A stretch of DNA of 64,000 nt from Phycisphaerales bacterium. Lineage in GTDB: Bacteria; Planctomycetota; Phycisphaerae; Phycisphaerales; SM1A02. Made by a program: the position numbers and the translations under genes. This document shows positions 45,293 to 53,460 of the stretch, one piece after another. Under the pieces are notes generated by a model. It ran no database searches, had not been told where the DNA came from, and saw nothing but the letters and a program-made list of their open reading frames with translations. Position 1 is the stretch's first letter. Every line of letters starts with the position of its first letter. The stretch is from positions 1 through 64,000 of the forward strand of contig JAKVBT010000010.1 in the NCBI GenBank assembly GCA_022446905.1, in the 5' to 3' direction.

Positions 45293-47053
45293 ATGCCGAT
45301 ACGCCGTCTTGCCGAGCACGTCATCAATCAGATTGCTGCGGGTGAAGTGGTCGAGCGGCCTGCTAGTGTCGCCAAAGAAGTCATTGAGAATGCGATTGAT
45401 GCGGGGGCTACTCGCATCGATGTCCGCATCGAGGGTGGTGGCATTGATCTCCTAGAAGTGCTCGACGACGGCGGTGGTATGCCGGCCCATGAACTTCCAT
45501 TGGCTGTCGCGCCGCACGCTACAAGCAAAGTGGATTCCGCTGAAGACTTGCAGCACATCGCCACGATGGGTTTTCGTGGCGAGGCCCTCGCTTCTATTGG
45601 TTCAGTGGCACGGCTTGAAATACGCAGTCGAATCGCAAGTGATGATTCTGGTTCGATGATCGTTGTCGATCATGGGGCGGTTGAGGAAGTTCAACCCGTG
45701 GCCTGCCCCACAGGGACTCGTGTAACGATGCGTGGATTGTTCGCGCGTGTGCCTGCGCGCCGTCGATTTTTGAAGCGGCCACAAGCAGAAACATCTCGGG
45801 TGCGACGTGTGGTGCGTGATCTTGCTGTGGCCAACCCTGAGGTCGCGTTTCGCTTGGTGTCTCAAGAACGCACTATGCTTGATTTGCCAGCAACGAATCA
45901 GCGGGGTCGATTCATTGCAGCGATGGGCTCTGAGTTGACTGATGAGTTGTTGGAAGTGGATCAGGAGCGGGAAGGCATTCGCGTTCTTGGATTGGTTGGC
46001 AGCCCTGCAACTGCTCGCCCGACCTCTGCTCATCAGGTGATCTGCCTCAATGGCCGACCATTGATCGATCGTTCGATTCGCCATGCCATCAAGGAGGCCT
46101 ATCGCGGACTGATTGAATCGTCTCGACATCCAACCGTAGCTCTTCTGCTTGAAGTACCCCCAGATCGTGTGGATGTGAACGTGCATCCTGCAAAGACAGA
46201 AGTTCGATTCCGCGATGACCGCCTTGTGTATTCAATTGTTCGACGTGGTATAGAAGCAGCCTTGGCTAAGGCAGATCTCACACCAGCCATGCGCCCTACA
46301 GGTGGCGATGGGCCTTGGGCACCTCCGGCAGAACGGGCTTTGTTTGGCCCCCGAGATCGAACTTCTACGCAGAGTAAGAGCAGCCCCTCGACGCAGCGCT
46401 TTGATGTGCCAGCAGCCCGGGCGGCCATGGGTACTGGTACGCAAGCACCTGAATATCCAGTCGAGGTGATCGAAGCGGCGCAGCCCGTAGTGCAAATCCA
46501 TCAGACCTTTCTCGTCACACAAGATGCTGAGGGATTGCTGATCATTGATCAGCACGCGCTCCACGAGCGTGTGATGTTTGAGAAGCTCATGGACCGTTTA
46601 GATGCTGGGCCACTCCCTTCGCAGCGACTGCTCATGCCTGAGATGGTCGAAGCAAGTTCAGAGGCCATCGAGGCAGTGGATTCGATTGGCCCGCTCATCG
46701 AGCGTCTTGGATTTGATCTCACAGCAGCGGGACCTGATGTGGTGGCTGTGCATGCTGTGCCCTCTCTGCTGACGGAGCGTCGTGTGAGTATTGGAGGCTT
46801 TGTTTCCGATTTGCTTGAACGTGCCGGAGAACTCGGCAGTATGACTGACACCGAGACAGCGGCCCGTGAGGTTTTGGACATGATGGCCTGCAAGGCGGCC
46901 ATTAAGGCTGGAGATGCATTAACCCATCGGGAAATGGCAGACTTAGTCAGTATGCGTGAGCGTGTAGAACGATCGAGCAATTGTCCACATGGGCGTCCGA
47001 CCACGTTGCGCTTATCTATTGACGAGTTAGAACGTCGATTCGGAAGACGATGA
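45293..47053 (+). CDS. mutL: DNA mismatch repair protein MutL (endonuclease type)
   Basis: The protein has 586 residues. The GHKL ATPase motifs are intact: E-V-I-E-N-A-I-D-A-G-A-T, D-D-G-G-G-M, H-A-T-S-K and G-F-R-G-E-A-L-A-S-I within the first 110 residues. The C-terminal domain has D-Q-H-A-L-H-E-R-V-M-F-E near residue 416, the metal-binding endonuclease motif, plus A-C-K-A-A-I-K-A-G-D and C-P-H-G-R-P-T near the end. The nicking activity therefore seems intact, as expected in bacteria without MutH. The start at 45293 (ATG) is preferred to an adjacent GTG at 45290. The convergent moaD ends 4 bases away. Confidence 0.96.
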   Translation: MPIRRLAEHVINQIAAGEVVERPASVAKEVIENAIDAGATRIDVRIEGGGIDLLEVLDDGGGMPAHELPLAVAPHATSKVDSAEDLQHIATMGFRGEALASIGSVARLEIRSRIASDDSGSMIVVDHGAVEEVQPVACPTGTRVTMRGLFARVPARRRFLKRPQAETSRVRRVVRDLAVANPEVAFRLVSQERTMLDLPATNQRGRFIAAMGSELTDELLEVDQEREGIRVLGLVGSPATARPTSAHQVICLNGRPLIDRSIRHAIKEAYRGLIESSRHPTVALLLEVPPDRVDVNVHPAKTEVRFRDDRLVYSIVRRGIEAALAKADLTPAMRPTGGDGPWAPPAERALFGPRDRTSTQSKSSPSTQRFDVPAARAAMGTGTQAPEYPVEVIEAAQPVVQIHQTFLVTQDAEGLLIIDQHALHERVMFEKLMDRLDAGPLPSQRLLMPEMVEASSEAIEAVDSIGPLIERLGFDLTAAGPDVVAVHAVPSLLTERRVSIGGFVSDLLERAGELGSMTDTETAAREVLDMMACKAAIKAGDALTHREMADLVSMRERVERSSNCPHGRPTTLRLSIDELERRFGRR

Positions 47054-47056
47054 TCT

Positions 47057-47317
47057 TCATCCGCCGCTGACAGGTGGGATTAGTGACAGTTCGTCATTTG
47101 GTTGCAGCATATAACCGGTGGTCACGTATTGATCTTGAATAGCCGTGGCGAGCACTGCACGCATCGTCAAGATGATGTCGTGTTGTTCGCTAAGGAGGTC
47201 CATGGCTGTCCTCACAGTTGCTGCTTCTGGAAGTTCCAGTCGCTCTGTTCGATACCCGATTCGATCAGCGAGCACCGCCCAATAGCGAACCGTGATGTGC
47301 ATGCACGGGTCGTTCAT
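47057..47317 (-). CDS. moaD: Molybdopterin synthase small subunit / MoaD-ThiS family sulfur carrier
   Basis: The protein has 86 residues with a ubiquitin-like fold pattern (I-T-V-R-Y-W-A-V-L-A-D-R-I-G) and ends in V-S-G-G, the diglycine that is thiocarboxylated. It donates sulfur to precursor Z in molybdopterin synthesis. I chose the ATG at 47317 because it overlaps the moeA stop as ATGA; a start at 47323 is also possible. It is the last gene of the run behind the cobalamin riboswitch. No moaE is in the window. Confidence 0.85.
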   Translation of the reverse strand: MNDPCMHITVRYWAVLADRIGYRTERLELPEAATVRTAMDLLSEQHDIILTMRAVLATAIQDQYVTTGYMLQPNDELSLIPPVSGG

Positions 47318-48495
47318 GGCCATGGGGTAAATCGTAAATCCGTACCTGCACGGATGACTTCATCTCGTGGTAGTTCCACGATTCCGTGTGTTCCAGCGGC
47401 ATGCGATAAATCTCCACTACCTTGCCAGTGGGGGATGGCAACTTTAGAGTCGCTGGTACGTCGTGAGGCCCGGAAAGCAGTCCGTCGCACATTGCCTTTT
47501 AGATCATGTTGAAGTGAGACTTTCTGCCACAGTGGGCCGGCAGGCTGATGAAGAAGTTGCCGCAGGATCGGCGCAAGAAACAGTGTGCCACATACAAGTG
47601 CCGATACAGGGTTGCCTGGAAGACACACGATCACACGATGGTCAAGCCGTCCAATCCGAACGGGTTTGCCGGGTTGCATGGCTACGCCAGTGATAGTCCA
47701 TTGGCATCCTGCTGCAGTAAGCGATTCGGCGACATGGTCTGCCCGTCCTGCGCTGATGCCACCAGTCGTAACGAGGACTTCAGCATCAGCGGCCTGCATG
47801 GCAGCGCGTGATTGTTCGGGTGTGTCTACAAGATGCTCGGTGCGCGTGATCACCCCACCACAACGACTGACTATTTCAGCGATCATCGGCCTGTTGGAAT
47901 TTCTGATTTGGTGCGTGGCAGGCAGCACGCCTTCCGATACCACTTCGTCACCACTGGTCAGGATATGGACGCGTGGTTGTTGTTGAACAACGAGGTTTTG
48001 CACGCCGACCATGGCTGCAAGGCCAAGTTCCGCAGTCCCGAGCAGGGTGCCAGCCTCCACAATCGTGGTTCCACTAGTTGCATCGGCTGCCTGTCGATGA
48101 ATGTTGGCATGGAGCGAGGGGGGCGAATCCATGTGAAATGTGACTGGGTTTTTCCGATCACTGAGTTCGTATGGAATGACGGCATCAAACGGCTCTGGTA
48201 CAGCGGCCCCAGTGGCGATCTCGATGCATGCGTCATTTGGGGGGATGTCTTGCAGCCTGTGACCAGCCTGCACTCCTGCATGTACGGGCATGCAGTGCCG
48301 CCAAGCGTGTGTGCACACGGCATATCCGTCCATGGCTGCGCGGTGAAATGGAGGAAGATCACGATCTGCGATGATCGGCTCAGCCAATACCCTGCCTGTG
48401 GCCTGATCAGTCGCTGTGGCTTGAGATGATGCAGTGGGACTGATGTCGTTCAGGATCTGTGTGAGCGCTTCGTCATACTGAGGGAGTGTGACCAT
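47314..48495 (-). CDS. moeA: Molybdopterin molybdenumtransferase
   Basis: The protein has 393 residues. D-L-P-P-F-H-R-A-A-M-D-G-Y-A-V near residue 45-59 is the MoeA signature. V-T-T-G-G-I-S-A-G-R-A-D-H-V (about residue 240-253) is the MoCF-domain molybdopterin-binding loop, and C-L-P-G-N-P-V-S-A-L lies near 290. It inserts molybdenum into adenylated molybdopterin in the cytoplasm. It starts 6 bases after the [2Fe-2S] protein gene and overlaps moaD by 4 bases, so it should be cotranscribed with both. Confidence 0.93.
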   Translation of the reverse strand: MVTLPQYDEALTQILNDISPTASSQATATDQATGRVLAEPIIADRDLPPFHRAAMDGYAVCTHAWRHCMPVHAGVQAGHRLQDIPPNDACIEIATGAAVPEPFDAVIPYELSDRKNPVTFHMDSPPSLHANIHRQAADATSGTTIVEAGTLLGTAELGLAAMVGVQNLVVQQQPRVHILTSGDEVVSEGVLPATHQIRNSNRPMIAEIVSRCGGVITRTEHLVDTPEQSRAAMQAADAEVLVTTGGISAGRADHVAESLTAAGCQWTITGVAMQPGKPVRIGRLDHRVIVCLPGNPVSALVCGTLFLAPILRQLLHQPAGPLWQKVSLQHDLKGNVRRTAFRASRRTSDSKVAIPHWQGSGDLSHAAGTHGIVELPRDEVIRAGTDLRFTPWP

Positions 48496-48501
48496 GCCTG
48501 C

Positions 48502-48768
48502 TCAGTGCTCGTCGGTTGGCATGATCATCGGAATGGTGGTTTCGCCGGTTGCGAGCATGTGGAGTAAGTATTGACGGCACATGCCACAACTGGAACCGCA
48601 GCACCACTCGATTTCAATGTCTTCCAGAGTGGTCTGTGTGCGCGTGTCGGCCCACTCCTTGATGGTCTCAAAAGGGACATCGTGACAGACGCAGCGATTC
48701 ACAGTGACGACTGGATGCGAACGCTTGGATGGAAGGAGTGGGTCAGACATCAGTAGAGAGAACTTCAC
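48502..48768 (-). CDS. BFD-like [2Fe-2S]-binding protein
   Basis: The protein has 88 residues. Four Cys in the arrangement C-V-C-H-D-V and C-C-G-S-S-C-G-M-C-R match the BFD-like [2Fe-2S] domain found in bacterioferritin-associated ferredoxins and as a module in NirB/NasB and other enzymes. The GTG at 48768 overlaps the stop of the upstream gene as GTGA; an ATG at 48750 is the alternative start and lacks a well-placed Shine-Dalgarno. moeA begins 6 bases downstream. It may supply electrons to, or sense iron for, an unknown partner. Confidence 0.8.
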   Translation of the reverse strand: MKFSLLMSDPLLPSKRSHPVVTVNRCVCHDVPFETIKEWADTRTQTTLEDIEIEWCCGSSCGMCRQYLLHMLATGETTIPMIMPTDEH

Positions 48769-49577
48769 CTCGGATCATAGGCCCGCGCGTCATCACTGAG
48801 AAATCCATTGCGTGGCCATTCCAGTTGACTGGTCATCCAGTTGGGTAAATCATCCCAGAGTTGGCCACGAAATGGATGGCGTCGCCTAGCGATATGTCCA
48901 TCTACCCAAGCGACATGGGTGACGCCATCAGGAAATGCTTGTCCTCCAGCATAGGCAGTTTCCATGCCACCAATATTGACCGGGCTACGCATAAATTTGT
49001 TGACCCCACCAAGCCGTCCGCCGAGCCCAAAGAGCGCAGTTGTGCCAGCACGTCTGCATTGTGCTCGCGTCAACCAACCAAGTCCACCTAGGTTTGGTTT
49101 CTCAATCACGAGATCCCATGCTCCCATGCCGGGCTGAGCAGTCCATGGCGAGGCGGCCTCAGCGGCGATAAATGCCACGTTGTAGTTGTAGCCGGTGACT
49201 GGATCGCCGTTCCAGCCGGCATGCTGATCTTGAGCAAGTGGGCATTGCAGAATGCCACGAGGATCAGTGGTGTCTGTCAATGCCCAGACTGGCCCTGGTT
49301 GCACCGTGCCATCTGGACGTTTCCACCAATCCCAAGCGCGTACATCGCCGGATTGGGCATCGTTGTTCAATCCATGTAAGAGTCCCGGCGGAAACATGCC
49401 CGATCGTTCGACGCTGAAGAGCGTCGCAGCGCGCGCGAGTTGTCGTAGATTCGATCCAGTATGCAGGTGCATGGCCTCTCGGTTGGTATGTCTCAAGCCT
49501 GGCAGGAGTATGGATACCAGTAGGGTCAGTATGGCGATGACGCAGGTCATTTCAATAATGGTCCAGCCGCGTCTCAT
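48765..49577 (-). CDS. Type II pseudopilin-like protein (DUF1559-like)
   Basis: The N-terminus G-W-T-I-I-E-M-T-C-V-I-A-I-L-T-L-L-V is a type IV prepilin cleavage/methylation signal with Glu at +5 and a hydrophobic helix. The body has a Planctomycete pseudopilin layout, with T-H-V-A-W-V-D-G-H-I near the end resembling the D-G motif of DUF1559 proteins, though the spaced His of that motif is missing. The ATG at 49577 overlaps the stop of the upstream surface-protein gene as ATGA, so translation is coupled to a B12-riboswitch-controlled gene. Possible role: assembly or export of that surface protein (inference). Confidence 0.8.
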   Translation of the reverse strand: MRRGWTIIEMTCVIAILTLLVSILLPGLRHTNREAMHLHTGSNLRQLARAATLFSVERSGMFPPGLLHGLNNDAQSGDVRAWDWWKRPDGTVQPGPVWALTDTTDPRGILQCPLAQDQHAGWNGDPVTGYNYNVAFIAAEAASPWTAQPGMGAWDLVIEKPNLGGLGWLTRAQCRRAGTTALFGLGGRLGGVNKFMRSPVNIGGMETAYAGGQAFPDGVTHVAWVDGHIARRRHPFRGQLWDDLPNWMTSQLEWPRNGFLSDDARAYDPR

Positions 49578-50449
49578 GTCCAATCCACCAGCAGCATTAG
49601 CAAGTCATCGACGCTGACTATGCCATCGTTGTTGAGATCGGCAGGGCTGGAGGTACTGCCCCAGGCAGCAAGCAGCATCAAGAGGTCATCAACCCCAACG
49701 ACTCCGTCGCCACTGAGATCACTCTGATGGAATGGTCCAGCATCAACAACCGCATCGATTTCCACTGCCAGCAAGGCATCATCACTCACATCAATGCGAA
49801 TCCACATCACTTCATCAAGTCCGAGTGGCTGCAAGTCAATACCGACGCCTCCAGCGCTGGTGTCATAGATTGTGAGGAGTTCGCTCCAATTCAAGCCAAT
49901 GGCATCGGATGGCAGTATGGCTGGATCCATGCCGCGTGTCGGATCCGTTGCGCTCGTGCCTGGCATCTCGTCATAGGGGCCTGCATCAAGCCAGGCCAAA
50001 GTCGGCCAAGGTGCATCGGCTTGGGCGTCTGGCACTTCAATCCAATCCACTCCATTGGAACTGACTGACACGGTCCCACCATCACCACCGAAGAAGCCGT
50101 CGCAGACGCCTGTTGGATACGCGCCATCTACACATGCAGGGTTGCCAAAAATGATGAAGTCAATGCCGTGGGCATTCACAGGGTCATCCTTGATCGGTTC
50201 ATCAAATCCAAGTATCAAGGCGCCACCGGCGCCAATCGAGACAATTTGATCTGGCATCCATGCGGGTGAAAATGGGGACACGACGGTTGGCCACTGTGTG
50301 CCATGGCCGGTCATGGTGGCCGGTGGCCCTAGGGTGGTCTCTGGCTGGTCATAGCCAGGGCTGCCACCAATACCACTGTCAAACAAGATCACAGCATCCG
50401 CCCAAGGATTTGCGGTGACTAAGGTGCATGCCAGGAGCAAAGTTGCCAT
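49574..50449 (-). CDS. Secreted surface protein with dockerin-like tail, under a cobalamin riboswitch
   Basis: The ATG at 50449 has GGAGG 7 bases upstream and begins a signal peptide (M-A-T-L-L-L-A-C-T-L-V-T-A). The 291-residue protein contains I-V-S-I-G-A-G-G-A-L-I-L-G-F-D-E-P-I and G-I-D-F-I-I-F-G-N-P, then V-S-V-S-S-N-G-V-D-W. From memory, this pattern belongs to extracellular beta-sandwich proteins found near vitamin B12 uptake genes. The last 50 residues are two dockerin-like repeats (S-G-D-G-V-V-G-V-D-D and N-N-D-G-I-V-S-V-D-D). The leader carries a cobalamin riboswitch. A role in capturing B12 at the surface is an inference, not shown. Confidence 0.75.
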   Translation of the reverse strand: MATLLLACTLVTANPWADAVILFDSGIGGSPGYDQPETTLGPPATMTGHGTQWPTVVSPFSPAWMPDQIVSIGAGGALILGFDEPIKDDPVNAHGIDFIIFGNPACVDGAYPTGVCDGFFGGDGGTVSVSSNGVDWIEVPDAQADAPWPTLAWLDAGPYDEMPGTSATDPTRGMDPAILPSDAIGLNWSELLTIYDTSAGGVGIDLQPLGLDEVMWIRIDVSDDALLAVEIDAVVDAGPFHQSDLSGDGVVGVDDLLMLLAAWGSTSSPADLNNDGIVSVDDLLMLLVDWT

Positions 50450-50456
50450 GGAAGAA

Positions 50457-50484
50457 CCTCCAAACCACCCAGTCGCGGGGTGGT
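50457..50484 (-). promoter_or_regulatory. Riboswitch expression platform: hairpin next to the Shine-Dalgarno
   Basis: On the minus strand a perfect 7-base-pair stem (50478-50484 with 50464-50470) with a 7-base loop CGCGACT ends 2 bases before GGAGG (50457-50461), which lies 7 bases from the ATG. A hairpin so close to the ribosome-binding site fits translational control. It could be the regulatory helix that docks with the aptamer loop. The docking itself is inference. Confidence 0.55.
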
Positions 50485-50589
50485 GCTCCGATCGCAGCAA
50501 GCTTGGCACGCACGTTTGAGTTGGCTGACAGGTCTCCGCACATGGAGCAGTGTGAAGGTGTCCTAGCAGCCCGTGAGCGCGCAAGGGCG

Positions 50590-50780
50590 GTGGCTGGCTG
50601 CGAGCAGGTCTTCCGGCTCCGGGACCATTCCGTCGGCCTTCCCATCCCAGCCATAATTGGTGGGACAGTGGTATTCCGATCGGCGGGGGCGTGCAGCATG
50701 GCTGCCTAAGCCCATCCCGTTACGGCGGCGCGTCCGCGGCGGTCTTTCACCGCACTTCCCTTGGCACCGCAGCCGAGGCC
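50590..50780 (-). ncRNA. Cobalamin riboswitch aptamer
   Basis: Read on the minus strand, all conserved elements of the RF00174 family appear in order. They are GGTGCC (50763-50768), GGGAA plus GGTGAAA (about 50745-50760), a C/G-rich arm with CCGCCGTAACGG, ACCACTG in place of GCCACTG (about 50666-50672), GGGAAGGC (50636-50643) and the B12 box GAGCCGGAAGACCTGC (about 50604-50619). The closing helix P1 is present: GGCTGC (50769-50774) pairs with GCAGCC (50596-50601). The whole 497-base stretch 50450-50946 between the two divergent genes holds no protein gene; its remainder is linker, platform and presumably the promoters. It faces the surface-protein gene at 49574-50449. Confidence 0.9.
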
Positions 50781-50946
50781 ATCCTACTGGATCACAGACC
50801 GCATGTGATCCCCTCAGGCCACGCATTCTGGTCCTGATTGGCTTGTCGAAGGCCCTCATGCGGGCTATCCTCGCCCGCTCGAAAGTCCACAGCTCAGGGC
50901 GTAACGTGATGCGTGGGGTGGACTGATTGACTTGGAGTTCCGCGAG

Positions 50947-53127
50947 ATGTTGAATCGCATTCGAATCGGCGTGCAGTCGTCGGTCCTCTTGGTTGTTCTC
51001 TCCCTCTGCTTGGCCGGTCGGGCCAACGCAGAAACACCTATGCCTGTGCTGCTGGATGACTTCATCCACTACAGCTTGACAGCACAGGTGGAGTTGGCCA
51101 AAGCCAATGGGGAGGCCCTGCTCGGCGGGGGACTCTCCGATGCCGATCTCGCCTCGTACATCGATGATGACCCGCAACTCGCGGACCGACTGCTGTTGGC
51201 GCTGCGTTGGGCTCGTGAAGTTCCGGATTTGGAGCCGATTGCGGCCGCCATTGAGTCGCATGTTGAGAAGGGACGATTGGATCTGGCTCGCGATCAGGCC
51301 CGGATCAATGAAGCCATCACCATGCTTGATGGGACCCGCCGCGCACGGATGTTGGCCCATGAGCGCCTTCTTGCTGCAGGTGAACAGGCTGTTCCTGCCA
51401 TGTTGGTTTCACTGGCGAATCCAGAGACCGATTCGGCAACTAAACTCAGTTTGCGTCAGACGCTCCCTGCACTTGGTCGTGAAGCGGTGGCCCCTCTAGC
51501 AGTTGCACTGCCGCATCTAGGTGAACAAGAACAACTGGTTGCCATCGCAACGCTTGGCGACATCGGTTATCCACATGCTGCTCCAGCGCTGGTGACATTG
51601 ATCAGGCAGGATGACACCAAGGCCATGGTGCATCAAGCGGCCCTGCAGACATTGGAGCGATTGGGGTACACCAATCCACGGGAAGTCAATCTTGCAGATC
51701 TGGAATCTGCGCTGGCTCTGGAATACCTGCAGGAAATGGGACATCTGCAAGCAAACCCGGTCATGGTGCGGCTCGCCGATGGCACGATTGAAAATCGTCA
51801 AAACATTTGGCAGTGGTCGCCTGAACTTGGATTGAGTGCTGTCAGCGTGTCTGAAGACCTCTATTGGCCGGTCATGGCGATTCGCCATGCTGACACTGCT
51901 AGGAAGTCAGCGCCTGAGAGTCGTGAAGCACGTGCGACGTTCGTCGCAGGCAATCTTCGCCTTGAAAACCGCCTTGGTGATCAGGAAGAAGTCCTTCCGC
52001 TACCGGATGCAGAGTATTCCCCCAACTTCCATGCCACCATTCATGGCCCAGCAGTGGCACGTGATGTGCTCTTGATCGCCATTGATCAAGACGATCGTGC
52101 CTTGGCTCGTGATGCATTGGCAGCTTTGGGCCGTACTGGCGGTGCCGAGACCTTGGTCAGTGGAGAAGTACGTGAACCGGTGACCGAAGCACTGATGCAT
52201 TCAGATCGATCCATTCAGTATGACGCGGCGCTGGTCGTTGCCCGTGCCATGCCTGCGTATCCCTTCCCTGGAAGCAACCGTGTCGTGCCGCTCTTGGGCG
52301 CTGCGGTCAATGGAGGGACTGGGGTTCGAGCCGCGGTGCTAGCCCCTGAAGGCGATCGCCGATGGTCTGCGGTGGAGCGATTGCAGCGTCTTGGATTTGA
52401 TGTTGCAAGTAGCGACGAGGATTTGGCTCAGCTCGCAACGAGTGGGAATGCCAGCGGATTTGACCTGATCTACCTCGATTCAAGTACAGCCTCACTCAGT
52501 GGTGATGACTTGGTCTCAGCTGCGGCAGCCTTGGGCGTGCCCACGGTGGTAGTGGTTTCGGAAGCTCAACTCAATGAGAGCCGAGCCAACTTTGAGACAA
52601 TTCCTGCTGCGGCGCCGCTGCTGGCAGGGGCGGATGATGCAGCCCTTGTATCGGTTATTGAGTCGCTTCAGGTTGGTGATCGGATGGACGAAGCACAGGT
52701 TGGTGCCTACTCCCGCGATGCCTTGCAAGCGCTTCGGGATCTTGCTCAGGTTCGCCCAGGTGGACTGAATGTTTCCGATGCACTTCCTGCGATGATCGAA
52801 GCGTTCAATGCTTCTTCGGGCGGCCGTCAGTTGGTTATTGCCGATGTGTTGGCGAGCATCGATCAGGGTGATGCGCAGCGGGCGCTGATCAATGGAGCCC
52901 TGCGTTCAACCGATGGTTCGCAACAGATTTCGCTCATGGATTTTGCTGCCTCTTCAGTGCGTCGATTTGGAGATCTCGCAACAGATCGACAAGCAGCAGA
53001 CCTCAAGCGTTTCCTGACAACCGCTCGTGGGCAAGTGGCTGAAGCAGCCGCCCGGCTCTACGGATCTATGAATCGTCACGGTGGCACCCAGTCCTCGCCA
53101 ACGGCAACCACCAAAGCGGGCTCCTGA
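50947..53127 (+). CDS. Exported HEAT-repeat protein with a receiver-like region
   Basis: The ATG at 50947 has GGAG 9 bases upstream and opens a signal peptide ending G-R-A-N-A. Of 726 residues, about 130-260 carry HEAT-like helical repeats (A-V-P-A-M-L-V-S-L-A and A-A-P-A-L-V-T-L-I-R), with another at about 370-430. Residues about 460-575 read like a receiver-type alpha/beta domain: V-R-A-A-V-L-A-P-E-G-D, F-D-L-I-Y-L-D-S-S and V-P-T-V-V-V-V-S-E. The N-terminal acidic pair is weak. A receiver-like domain behind a signal peptide would be unusual. Function unknown. The divergent gene upstream is riboswitch controlled; a link is not evident. Confidence 0.75.
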   Translation: MLNRIRIGVQSSVLLVVLSLCLAGRANAETPMPVLLDDFIHYSLTAQVELAKANGEALLGGGLSDADLASYIDDDPQLADRLLLALRWAREVPDLEPIAAAIESHVEKGRLDLARDQARINEAITMLDGTRRARMLAHERLLAAGEQAVPAMLVSLANPETDSATKLSLRQTLPALGREAVAPLAVALPHLGEQEQLVAIATLGDIGYPHAAPALVTLIRQDDTKAMVHQAALQTLERLGYTNPREVNLADLESALALEYLQEMGHLQANPVMVRLADGTIENRQNIWQWSPELGLSAVSVSEDLYWPVMAIRHADTARKSAPESREARATFVAGNLRLENRLGDQEEVLPLPDAEYSPNFHATIHGPAVARDVLLIAIDQDDRALARDALAALGRTGGAETLVSGEVREPVTEALMHSDRSIQYDAALVVARAMPAYPFPGSNRVVPLLGAAVNGGTGVRAAVLAPEGDRRWSAVERLQRLGFDVASSDEDLAQLATSGNASGFDLIYLDSSTASLSGDDLVSAAAALGVPTVVVVSEAQLNESRANFETIPAAAPLLAGADDAALVSVIESLQVGDRMDEAQVGAYSRDALQALRDLAQVRPGGLNVSDALPAMIEAFNASSGGRQLVIADVLASIDQGDAQRALINGALRSTDGSQQISLMDFAASSVRRFGDLATDRQAADLKRFLTTARGQVAEAAARLYGSMNRHGGTQSSPTATTKAGS

Positions 53128-53175
53128 ACTGGCACGCTTTGGCCTTGGAATCGGCTGATATCCTGCTCTCGCTTG

Positions 53176-53248
53176 GCCGCCCTAGCTCAGTTGGTAGAGC
53201 GGAGCTTTCGTAAAGCTCAGGTCAGGGGTTCGAGTCCCCTGGGTGGCT
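53176..53248 (+). tRNA. tRNA-Thr (anticodon CGT)
   Basis: A complete 73-base cloverleaf: acceptor GCCGCCC/GGGTGGC with one G-U pair, D-stem GCTC/GAGC, anticodon stem GAGCT/AGCTC with loop TTCGTAA, T-stem AGGGG/CCCCT with loop TTCGAGT, discriminator T. The anticodon CGT reads ACG. CCA is not encoded. Confidence 0.97.
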
Positions 53249-53257
53249 CTTGATATG

Positions 53258-53285
53258 ACGCCGCGCAGCCTTGCGCGGCGTTGTT
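53258..53285 (+). terminator. Terminator after tRNA-Thr
   Basis: A perfect 9-base-pair GC-rich stem (53258-53266 with 53273-53281) around AGCCTT is followed by TGTTG, ten bases after the tRNA end. The rest of the 53128-53460 gap holds the tRNA and no gene; a TACTAT at 53394-53399 could be a -10 element for the next gene but has no good partner. Confidence 0.75.
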
Positions 53286-53460
53286 GATTCAGCAGGTTCA
53301 TGCAGAACTCGACCGCCATCATGAAAGTTGCTTGTGGACCCGTGCTTCAGATCCAACTGTTCTACCGAATTGGGTCGGTTTGCATCCCCGACGCTACTAT
53401 CCAGCCATGAACATTGGGCGGGGAGGTCGCTCGATGGTCCCCAACCCAGGAGTAGATGTA

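Noticed and set aside
50563-51360. Long minus-strand reading frame of 265 codons across the riboswitch and the start of the HEAT gene
   Set aside because: It is antisense to a gene with a signal peptide and good Shine-Dalgarno, overlaps the aptamer, and has no family-like content.
53281-53460. N-terminal extension of the exported protein after tRNA-Thr
   Set aside because: It would begin next to the terminator; the ATG at 53461 has a proper Shine-Dalgarno and signal peptide.
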